Positions 58,386 to 64,000 of a stretch of DNA of 64,000 nucleotides are shown here, one piece after another. A program made the translations under genes and the position numbers. Location of the stretch: contig CAKTIN010000001.1 in assembly GCA_934565775.1 (NCBI GenBank), forward strand, positions 44,728 through 108,727, in the 5' to 3' direction. The stretch's first letter is position 1, and each line of letters starts with the position of its first letter. The notes under the pieces are model-generated. The model did not search any database. It had not been told where the DNA came from and saw only the letters and a list, made by a program, of their open reading frames with translations. Source of the DNA: an uncultured Oscillospiraceae bacterium (GTDB lineage Bacteria; Bacillota; Clostridia; Oscillospirales; Oscillospiraceae).

Positions 58386-58754
58386 CTAGTCCCCGGACTC
58401 CGGCCAGGCCAGATAGTACCGCCCGCCCCGGAGCAGCGCCGCCGCCTCCGGCAGCTCCGCCAGAGGCACCGCCGCCCCGGGGCTCCAGGGCAGCACCCGC
58501 CGGGGCAGGAAGGGCGTCAGAATGCACAGCCCCCCTCCGGGGACCTGCCGGGCGGGGATTCTGCGCCGCAGCGTTCGCCCGCCGTCTCCGGGACAGGGGA
58601 GCCCCAGAACCCGGAAGCCCCCGTCCCACACCAGGACCAGCCGGTCAAAGCCCCCGGTGTCCGGCCCCCGGTAAAGCAGCTCCAGATAGAGTCCCTGCTC
58701 CCGGCTCTGCACCGTGCCTACGGGCCCGTCCGGGCCCCAAACCTTCCATTCCAT
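58386..58754 (-). CDS. Conserved small protein of unknown function
   Basis: 122 residues, no signal or membrane helix. It begins EWKVWGPDGPVGTVQSREQG and has GLYLELLYRGPDTGGFDRLV, a beta-rich layout with many Gly/Pro. Such short proteins occur next to spore and envelope genes of Oscillospiraceae; I recognise no family. ATG 58754. Its 3' end abuts the element-copy-2 flank palindrome. Confidence 0.5.
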   Translation of the reverse strand: MEWKVWGPDGPVGTVQSREQGLYLELLYRGPDTGGFDRLVLVWDGGFRVLGLPCPGDGGRTLRRRIPARQVPGGGLCILTPFLPRRVLPWSPGAAVPLAELPEAAALLRGGRYYLAWPESGD

Positions 58755-58807
58755 AAAAACACCCCCTGTGCAAGTCTATGCGCAGGGGAAAGAAGCATAC
58801 CAGGCGG

Positions 58808-58836
58808 TTGCAAAGCAGGGCTGCGTATGCTATGCT
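58808..58836 (+). promoter_or_regulatory. Promoter of the VanZ-like gene
   Basis: TTGCAA (58808-58813), 17-nt spacer, TATGCT (58831-58836). A CCTCCGC/GCGGAGG hairpin (58845-58863) lies in the short leader before the ribosome binding site. Confidence 0.65.
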
Positions 58837-58877
58837 ATAAAAACCCTCCGCAGAGTGCGGAGGACAAGGAGGCCGCC

Positions 58878-59486
58878 ATGGACAAGCTGTATACTCTGAT
58901 GATCTCCGGCTCCATCCCGGGGCTGCTTTTGCAGGTGGTCCCCGTGACCCTGCTGGCGGGGGCCCTTTACGCCCTCTGGCGGGGCCGCCGCCTGAAAAAG
59001 CGGGGCGCGCCGGTGCGGTGGGGCGGGGAGCTCCTGAGGCTGCTGTTCATGCTGTACCTTACGGGGCTGGTCAATCTGGTCCTGGTCCCCGCCAATTTCT
59101 GGACCTGGTTCTGGTCCCTGGTCTGCCGGGGGACCGGCGAGGAGCCGCCGGTGCTGTGCACCTGGGAGTTCAATCTGGTCCCCATCGGGCTGGAGTGGCT
59201 GGCCGGGACCCGCACCATCGGCCCTTGGGTCCGGCGGATGCTGATCTATAATTTTTTGATGTTCCTGCCCCTGGGGGCTTTCCTGGCCCTGCTCTTCAAA
59301 AGGGTCACAAAGGGGAAAATCTGGGGCCTTGCCGCCCTGATCCCCCTGGGGGTGGAGCTCCTTCAGCCTCTGATGGGGCGGAGCTTCGATGTGGACGATC
59401 TGATTTTGAACTTTGCCGGGATTCTTGCGGGCTATTTTCTCGCCTGCGGCCTCCGGGCGGGCGTGAGCCGCATGAGATCCCAATAA
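58878..59486 (+). CDS. VanZ family membrane protein
   Basis: 202 residues with about five membrane helices (LLRLLFMLYLTGLVNLVLVP, RMLIYNFLMFLPLGAFLALL) and the VanZ end FDVDDLILNFAGILAGYFLA. VanZ-like proteins relate to low-level teicoplanin resistance or envelope maintenance; the precise role is unknown. ATG 58878 has AAGGAGG. Monocistronic, terminated at 59544. Confidence 0.85.
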   Translation: MDKLYTLMISGSIPGLLLQVVPVTLLAGALYALWRGRRLKKRGAPVRWGGELLRLLFMLYLTGLVNLVLVPANFWTWFWSLVCRGTGEEPPVLCTWEFNLVPIGLEWLAGTRTIGPWVRRMLIYNFLMFLPLGAFLALLFKRVTKGKIWGLAALIPLGVELLQPLMGRSFDVDDLILNFAGILAGYFLACGLRAGVSRMRSQ

Positions 59487-59543
59487 GGCTGCAATGCCGA
59501 TGCAAGCCGGGAGAAGCTCCCCCAAATTCGGCCCAAAATAGAC

Positions 59544-59582
59544 AGAAAAAACGCGATGCTTGGTCGGAGCATCGCGTTTTTT
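59544..59582. terminator. Bidirectional intrinsic terminator
   Basis: GAAAAAACGCGATGCT-TGGTCGG-AGCATCGCGTTTTTTC: 16-bp perfect stem with T-runs on both strands. It separates the VanZ-like gene and the convergent small gene at 59619. Confidence 0.92.
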
Positions 59583-59618
59583 CAGAGGCGCAGGAATCTG
59601 AGCCGTCCTGCATTCGGC

Positions 59619-59849
59619 TCAGTGCGCTTCCTTCCAGGCTTCCACCTTGGCCCTGGCAAGCCGCTGGATTTCCGCCTGCGGATAGGGAGACGCCTCGCCA
59701 CCGTTGCCGTACACGAAGTACAGTCCCTCAGGGGTTTGGTACAAGATCTCCTCGTAGCCCGAAGGGTCACCATATGCACCGGAGGTGCACTTCTGAATCA
59801 GAGTGGCTGTCTCTGTGTCGTACACCTTCTTGCAGATGATCTTTCTCAT
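59619..59849 (-). CDS. Small conserved protein of unknown function
   Basis: 76 residues: RKIICKKVYDTETATLIQKC, GDPSGYEEILYQTPEGLYFV, YGNGGEASPYPQAEIQRLAR. It is a soluble single domain with a YDTxTAxLI start seen in many small phage- and plasmid-linked proteins of Firmicutes. AAAGGAGG precedes the ATG. Function unknown. The 301-nt gap to 60150 holds AT-rich DNA and a possible sporulation promoter. Confidence 0.7.
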   Translation of the reverse strand: MRKIICKKVYDTETATLIQKCTSGAYGDPSGYEEILYQTPEGLYFVYGNGGEASPYPQAEIQRLARAKVEAWKEAH

Positions 59850-60073
59850 GGAAAACGCCTCCTTTCCCAAAATAAAAATGGAGAAGAAATGGAAGAATAC
59901 AAAATCACTGGCAATGTTTCTGTATCTGGCATTTATTATACAGCCCTTCCCCGGTTTTTTCAATTGATGGGTCCTCCGATAATTTACCGATGCAAAGCGC
60001 CGCAACTGTGTAGTTTGCACAAAAACCATAAAAAATATCGTGCAAATTGACGAAACGGGTTTCGTCCTTCCCT

Positions 60074-60101
60074 CATATCCCCCCGGCCCCGGGCATAGGC
60101 T
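60074..60101 (+). promoter_or_regulatory. Possible SigE-type sporulation promoter of spoIIID
   Basis: A CATATCC (60074-60080) and CATAGGCT (60094-60101) with a 13-nt gap resemble the -35 and CATA-type -10 of mother-cell SigE promoters. spoIIID is a SigE target in known spore formers. The match is partial. Confidence 0.4.
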
Positions 60102-60150
60102 TTTCTCGGTACGGCGGGGTTCTGCCCCGGCCAAGTCAGGAGGGACGCAT

Positions 60151-60423
60151 ATGATACAGCACATGGAGCAAAGAGCCCGCTATCTGGCGCAGTACATGAT
60201 ACAGACCCAGGGCACCGTCCGGGGCGTGGCCCAGAAATTCGGCATTTCCAAGTCTACGGTGCACAAGGATCTGGTGCAGCGGCTGCCCCGGCTGGACCCG
60301 GGGCTTTATGAGCAGGTCCGGGCGCTGCTGGACCTGAACAAGGCCCAGCGGCACATCCGGGGCGGGCTCTCCACCCGGCGGAAGTATCAGATCAAACAAC
60401 AGCCGGAGGCAGAGCGGCGGTGA
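60151..60423 (+). CDS. spoIIID: Sporulation transcriptional regulator SpoIIID
   Basis: 90 residues. HTH protein with RARYLAQYMIQTQGTVRGVA, FGISKSTVHKDLVQRLPRLD and HIRGGLSTRRKYQ, the conserved SpoIIID sequence. It tunes SigE-dependent genes in the mother cell. AGGAGGG lies at 60138-60144, 6 nt before ATG 60151. Its 3' end overlaps the convergent peptidase gene by 32 nt. Confidence 0.94.
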   Translation: MIQHMEQRARYLAQYMIQTQGTVRGVAQKFGISKSTVHKDLVQRLPRLDPGLYEQVRALLDLNKAQRHIRGGLSTRRKYQIKQQPEAERR

Positions 60424-61606
60424 GCAAAATGCCTAAATTGTCCCGGTAAATTTTGTCAAACTGCTGCAAGGGCAGGGGATTCACTCCCAGCCCGGCCTCC
60501 ACGGTGTATCCCGGGCGGCGGTAGGCCTGGATAAACCAGTCCTTATACCCGGCAAAGGCGGAGGCGTAGGGGGTCTCGGCCAGGGTATAGCCGCTGACCC
60601 GGGCCAGCTCCTGCCCCAGGGCCTCCGCCCCCGGGACCTGGATCCCCCGGAACTGCCAGTAGATCACCTGGCCCTGGGTGTGATAGGCCAGCACCGCCTC
60701 CGGGTCCGTCAGGGAGGTATAGCTCACCATGGCCGCCGTTTCCCGCTGGTCCAGCGGGGCCCGGCCCACATAGTCCCGGGGGCCCGGGCGGGTGTAGCCC
60801 TGGGCAAATTTGATCTCCCGGGCCTCGTCCCAGCCGGCGGGGTAGTTGAGATTCAGGTCCACCCCCAGCAGATTGGCTTTCCAGCCGTTGGGGAAGGGGA
60901 TCTGGGGATAGTAGGCCGCCAGAAACCGGGCCTGCTCATAGCCCGGATCGCCGGGGCTCAGGGCCCCGGTCACCAGGTCCACCCCGTCCGGGTTCACCAT
61001 GGGCACCAGATACAGGGTGGCCAGGCTCCAGAGCGTCCGGGCGGGAATGCCGCCCAGCTCTCCGCCCTGGGCGTAGGCCTGGGCCAGGGCCTCGGCAAAG
61101 CGGAGCAGGAGGGTGGTGGTAATCCACTCGTTGGCGTGGTGGGAGCCGTTGTACAGCACCCGCCGGGGGCCGCTGCCCAGGGTCAGGGTCAGCAAGGGGC
61201 GGCCGTAGGCGGTCTGCCCCAGGGTTTCCGACCGGCAGAAGGGATACCGGGCCGCCAGCCCCCGGATGCAGTAGGCGCAGAGCCCGGCGGTCATGGGGGT
61301 GTCCATGGGGACCAGGGGAAAGCCCAGGGGCACCGTCAGCGTCTGGCCGGGGCGGAGCTGCTCCGGCTGGACGCCGGGGTTGGCGGTTTCGATGGCCTCT
61401 ACCGTGGCGCCGTAGTCCCGGGCCAGGGTCCAGAGGGTGTCCCCCGGGGCGACGGTCACGGTGCGGTAGCCCAGCAGGTACGGCTCCAGGGCGGCCTGGG
61501 TAGCCTCGTCCAAAACACCGGTCTCGGGCAGGCCCTGGGCCGCCTGGAACTCCTTCAGCTTCCGGGCTCCGGCCCGGCGCAGGGCCAGGGGCAGCAAGAC
61601 ATTCAT
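60392..61606 (-). CDS. M14 family gamma-D-glutamyl-diaminopimelate peptidase with PG-binding and LysM domains
   Basis: 404 residues. An N-terminal peptidoglycan-binding helix bundle (LKEFQAAQGLPETGVLDEAT, about 18-46), a LysM domain (VTVAPGDTLWTLARDYGATV, about 50-96), and a zinc carboxypeptidase domain: HxxE in GSHHANEW (about 160), PMVNPDGVDL, GVDLNLNYP and the catalytic-Glu region GYTVEAGLGVNPLP near the end. Like endopeptidase I of Bacillus, it would cut stem peptides in cortex or wall. GGAGGTGATC precedes ATG 61606. Convergent to and overlapping spoIIID. Confidence 0.9.
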   Translation of the reverse strand: MNVLLPLALRRAGARKLKEFQAAQGLPETGVLDEATQAALEPYLLGYRTVTVAPGDTLWTLARDYGATVEAIETANPGVQPEQLRPGQTLTVPLGFPLVPMDTPMTAGLCAYCIRGLAARYPFCRSETLGQTAYGRPLLTLTLGSGPRRVLYNGSHHANEWITTTLLLRFAEALAQAYAQGGELGGIPARTLWSLATLYLVPMVNPDGVDLVTGALSPGDPGYEQARFLAAYYPQIPFPNGWKANLLGVDLNLNYPAGWDEAREIKFAQGYTRPGPRDYVGRAPLDQRETAAMVSYTSLTDPEAVLAYHTQGQVIYWQFRGIQVPGAEALGQELARVSGYTLAETPYASAFAGYKDWFIQAYRRPGYTVEAGLGVNPLPLQQFDKIYRDNLGILLTAALPPAVV

Positions 61607-61661
61607 ACGATCACCTCCGGGTATTCTATGCCCGGTGGGGGAAATGGGTGCGGAAACTGAC

Positions 61662-61696
61662 GGCCCCCGCCTTCCAAATGCCGGGAAGCGGGGGCC
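61662..61696 (-). terminator. Hairpin after the small gene at 61724
   Basis: GGCCCCCGC...GCGGGGGCC with inner CTTCC/GGAAG pairs, 28 nt after the stop on the minus strand; weak U-tract. Confidence 0.55.
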
Positions 61697-61723
61697 TGGG
61701 GGGCTGCGCCGGGATGGCCGGGG

Positions 61724-61888
61724 CTACTCGGCCTCTTCGTGGGGCTGCTGGAGATAGGCGTCCTCCGCCGCCTGCTGGGCCTGGATCAGCAGGACCCTGG
61801 CCAGCGCGGGCTCATTCCGATCCAGCGCTTCAATGGCCCGGGAGACCCCGCGAAACAGATTTAAGTAGAGTTCCTTGTAATTGTCCAT
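61724..61888 (-). CDS. Very small conserved protein
   Basis: 54 residues: DNYKELYLNLFRGVSRAIEA then LDRNEPALARVLLIQAQQAA, an amphipathic helical protein. GGAGG lies 8-12 nt upstream of ATG 61888. Similar tiny proteins occur in Oscillospiraceae next to XRE regulators; function unknown. It is divergent from the XRE gene, and may be controlled by it. Confidence 0.65.
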   Translation of the reverse strand: MDNYKELYLNLFRGVSRAIEALDRNEPALARVLLIQAQQAAEDAYLQQPHEEAE

Positions 61889-62021
61889 GCTAAAACCTCC
61901 GCCATGACTTGAATTTGACAAAATTCTGACGCCTATCCTTATTTTAACCGATTTTTTCAAAATGTCTACCATCGAAGACAAATTATCTTGCGTCCTTTTG
62001 TACACTTCTATGTAGAAGGAA

Positions 62022-62279
62022 GTGGTCAAGATCTTGGACTTCGATCGGAACGCAGCGGGTGCGGTCATCCGCGGGCTCCGGGTGAAGCGGGGGTTGTCCC
62101 AGGAGGTCCTGAGCGGACTGGCGGGGATGGCCCGGAGCCATCTTGCCATGGTGGAGGCCGGGCGCAAACAGCCAAATTTTGAAAGTATTTGGCGGCTGGC
62201 AAATGCGCTGGGACTGCCGCCTCACCGGTTGGTGCGTCTCATAGAGGAGGAGACCGCCCGCCGGGCGCAGGAAAAATAG
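62022..62279 (+). CDS. XRE-family HTH transcriptional regulator
   Basis: 85 residues, a single helix-turn-helix: IRGLRVKRGLSQEVLSGLAG, MARSHLAMVEAGRKQPNFES and IWRLANALGLPPHRLVRLIE. The GTG at 62022 is too close to AGAAGGA; the in-frame TTG at 62034 may be the true start. Divergent from the tiny gene at 61888, which it may control. A GCGGACGGC/GCCGTCCGC hairpin (62289-62313) follows; it lacks a U-tract. Confidence 0.85.
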   Translation: MVKILDFDRNAAGAVIRGLRVKRGLSQEVLSGLAGMARSHLAMVEAGRKQPNFESIWRLANALGLPPHRLVRLIEEETARRAQEK

Positions 62280-62420
62280 GGCACGGAAAAGCGGACGGCG
62301 CCAGCCGTCCGCTTCAGTCTGTCAACCCAACAGCTTCCCAAGATTGGCCTTTACCTTATTATAATAAAAGCAATCCGATGCCAAACTATTTTGCAGGGGC
62401 CCGGATTCCCGGGCCCCTGC

Positions 62421-62669
62421 GTGTCAAAAAACTTGTTTTTTGACACGCTGCCAGACGGCAAGAAAGCGCCGGAGCCAAGCAATTTGCTCCTGTTGGCGTA
62501 TATCGATACGGTAGGGAGCAAATTGCGCTGGAAGTTAAAATGATAATTTTCCTTGAATTCCGAACTTTTTCTGAAATTTTACAGTGCGCAAAGTGCGTGA
62601 AAAAGCCGGAAGCCCTTTTGTGCTTGATTCTGCATTTTAACGGTCCGGAGGTTTCTTGACCGTCTGAGG
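62421..62669 (+). repeat. Structured repeat element, copy 3 (candidate structured RNA)
   Basis: Third copy. Perfect hairpin GTGTCAAAAAA/TTTTTTGACAC; outer arm CAGACGGCAAGAAA with TTTCTTG-A-CCGTCTG; central stem GCAATTTGCTCCT/GGGAGCAAATTGC (62479-62491/62514-62526; last pair T-G) with loop GTTGGCGTATATCGATACGG; then GTTAAAATGA...GCATTTTAAC. Flanked left by a GCAGGGGCCCGG hairpin (62393-62420) and right by GGGGCCC...GGGCCCC (62668-62690), which is next to the 3' end of spoIVB. Confidence 0.88.
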
Positions 62670-62695
62670 GGCCCAGGTAAACCGGGCCCCGTGTA

Positions 62696-63661
62696 TTACG
62701 CCGCCGCGTCCAGCATCGTTTCCAGAAAGATCCCATAGCCCATGGTGGGGTCGTTTACCAGCACATGGGTCACCGCCCCCACGAACCGGCCGTTCTGCAC
62801 GATGGGGCTGCCGGACTGGCCCTGGACGATGCCGCCGGTGACCTCCAGCAGCCGGGGGTCCGTCACATGGAGCAGCAGGTTCCTGCCGCAGGCCCGGTCC
62901 CCGGGATAAATTTTCAGAATTTCCACAGAATATTCCTGAACCTCCGTGCCGGAGACGTTGGATAGGATGGTGGCAGGCCCCACCTGCACCTCCTCCGGCT
63001 CCGCCACCGGCAGCGCCAGCCCGGGCCAGCCGGTCTTGGACCGGCCGAACACCCCGCAGGGCGTGTTTTTGCTCAGCTCTCCCAGCACCCCGGCCGGGGC
63101 GAAGGACCCGCTCAGGCGGCCCGGTGTTCCGATTCTTCCCTTTTCCACCTCCGCAACCCGGGCCCGGAGGACCGTGCCGCTCTCCAGGGGAAGGAGCGTC
63201 CCGGCGGGGTCGCTGACCCCGTGGCCCAGGGCGCCAAAGCAGCCCGTCGCCGGATCATAGTAGGTAATGGTCCCGATGCCGGCCATTCCCTTGCGTACGG
63301 TGATCCCCAGCCGCCGGGGCGTGCCCGCCGGCTCGGCGGAGAGGGAGAGCGTGTCCTTGCCCCGGCGGACGGTGAGCGCGACCGCGCCGCCTTCTCCGGA
63401 GAGCGCCTTCTGCAGGGCCTCCGGCGTGGCGACGGGGGACCCGTTCACCTCCGAGATCACATCTCCGGGCAGCAGCCCGGCCTTTCCACCGGGGGACCCG
63501 GCCTCTGCCTCCACCACCGTAATGCCTCCGCCGCTGAGCTCCAGCCCCACTGCCTGCCCCACCGGGACCAGAAGCTTTGCGGCAAAGGCGGGACTTGCCA
63601 GCAGGACCAGCGCCAGTGCCAGCACCGTCACGCGACAACCAAATTTTCTCAATTTCCCCAC
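62696..63661 (-). CDS. spoIVB: SpoIVB peptidase
   Basis: 321 residues. Signal-anchor (about 9-27), a PDZ domain (about 42-112: EAGSPGGKAGLLPGDVISEV) and the S55 peptidase domain with the catalytic histidine in GCFGALGHGVSD (about 150) and the serine in GGIVQGQSGSPIVQNGRFVG (about 285). Made in the forespore, it signals across the intermembrane space to activate SigK processing. ATG 63661. Compared with Bacillus SpoIVB (about 425) it is short, as is usual in Clostridia. Confidence 0.92.
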   Translation of the reverse strand: MGKLRKFGCRVTVLALALVLLASPAFAAKLLVPVGQAVGLELSGGGITVVEAEAGSPGGKAGLLPGDVISEVNGSPVATPEALQKALSGEGGAVALTVRRGKDTLSLSAEPAGTPRRLGITVRKGMAGIGTITYYDPATGCFGALGHGVSDPAGTLLPLESGTVLRARVAEVEKGRIGTPGRLSGSFAPAGVLGELSKNTPCGVFGRSKTGWPGLALPVAEPEEVQVGPATILSNVSGTEVQEYSVEILKIYPGDRACGRNLLLHVTDPRLLEVTGGIVQGQSGSPIVQNGRFVGAVTHVLVNDPTMGYGIFLETMLDAAA

Positions 63662-63859
63662 CCTTTTCTGTCAGTTTCGCGCCGCCTCGGCGGCCACGTT
63701 CTTAATATGGCGCGCCGCGAGAAATGTAGTCAAACTTTCTGCTAGAAAAAAAGACCGACTGCGGCACGGGGAAATCCCCGGAAATCAAGGGAAAAACAGA
63801 AGAAAGAGTGGGGGCGATCCACTTTTTAAAATTTTTCCGAAAAAATGTTAAAAATGTGC

Positions 63860-63888
63860 TTGACAAATGAGACTTGCGGTGCTATTAT
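63860..63888 (+). promoter_or_regulatory. Strong promoter at the window end (possibly of an rRNA operon)
   Basis: TTGACA (63860-63865), 17-nt spacer, TATTAT (63883-63888), downstream of an AT-rich stretch (63820-63859) that could be an UP element. The leader to 64000 holds no start codon with a ribosome binding site, and ends in an AT-rich sequence like an rRNA precursor leader. The 16S gene itself would lie outside the window. Confidence 0.55.
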
Positions 63889-64000
63889 ATACAAGCTGTC
63901 CGGCGGGAAACCAAAGGAAAGCAGCTGCATCTTGTAAATTGAATAACGAGATAAGAAAGAGCACCTTTGGACAAAAAATTAAGTAAGTTGTTCTTAAGAC

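Noticed and set aside
1-64000. tRNA genes, CRISPR arrays, complete IS elements or prophage
   Set aside because: Reading all intergenic regions, I found no cloverleaf with a TTCRA arm, no regularly spaced identical repeats, no transposase or integrase, and no phage structural genes. A tRNAscan or ISfinder search could still reveal something short.

Overview
The window reads as a chromosome segment from a GC-rich, spore-forming, anaerobic Firmicute, most likely a gut Oscillospiraceae (Oscillibacter/Flavonifractor-like). This is an inference from sporulation genes (spoIIID, spoIVB), S-layer-homology surface proteins, reverse rubrerythrin, strong AGGAGG ribosome binding sites with frequent TTG/GTG starts, and Clostridia-type protein families. 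Nothing was searched in a database.

Layout. 1-13,770: a surface-polysaccharide cluster on the + strand (glycosyltransferases of GT2, GT4 and GT32 type, an acyltransferase, LicD plus a CTP-dependent cytidylyltransferase, an Fe-S/F420-dehydrogenase-like protein, two paralogous flippases), with an AT-rich block embedded in GC-rich genes. 13,771-18,215: minus-strand small genes (alpha/beta hydrolase, a decayed ATC-hydrolase-like gene, a PadR regulator with two paralogous membrane proteins, a zinc-ribbon membrane protein, a ribokinase-like kinase). 18,325-27,500: a cobalamin riboswitch and intrinsic terminator ahead of a 2,881-residue S-layer protein with a transcobalamin-like (DUF4430) domain. 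27,690-30,045: a polar amino acid ABC transporter. 30,282-36,050: a giant S-layer subtilase. 36,347-40,310: a sensor kinase, sugar-type binding protein and AraC response regulator, with no permease. 41,048-43,686: TraB/GumN lipoprotein and SpoU rRNA/tRNA methyltransferase. 43,784-50,277: a complete phosphate regulon (Pho box, pstSCAB, phoU, response regulator, sensor kinase). 51,128-56,631: DUF4367 protein, a TetM-like GTPase fused to a YacP/Rae1 NYN nuclease, a lipoprotein, a Fur-family regulator with its own operator, and reverse rubrerythrin. 56,958-63,661: small unknown genes, VanZ-like protein, spoIIID, an M14 peptidoglycan peptidase, an XRE regulator and spoIVB. The window ends in a strong promoter and leader, possibly of an rRNA operon.

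Non-coding structure is the most unusual part. A ~250-bp element occurs three times (16,474; 58,094; 62,421). It has a fixed loop and fixed flanks but a 13-bp central stem whose sequence differs in every copy while pairing is kept, plus further paired arms. I read it as a structured RNA or a structured mobile element. A second family of modular repeats lies around 40,423-40,945 and, inverted, at 50,323-51,122; at the first site it truncates a Nudix hydrolase gene.

How the parts work together: the polysaccharide cluster, the two SLH proteins and the envelope peptidases shape the cell surface. The B12-switched SLH protein, the amino acid transporter, the phosphate system and the orphan binding-protein/two-component set sense or capture nutrients. 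The Fur-family/rubrerythrin pair handles oxidative stress. Spo genes mark commitment to sporulation.
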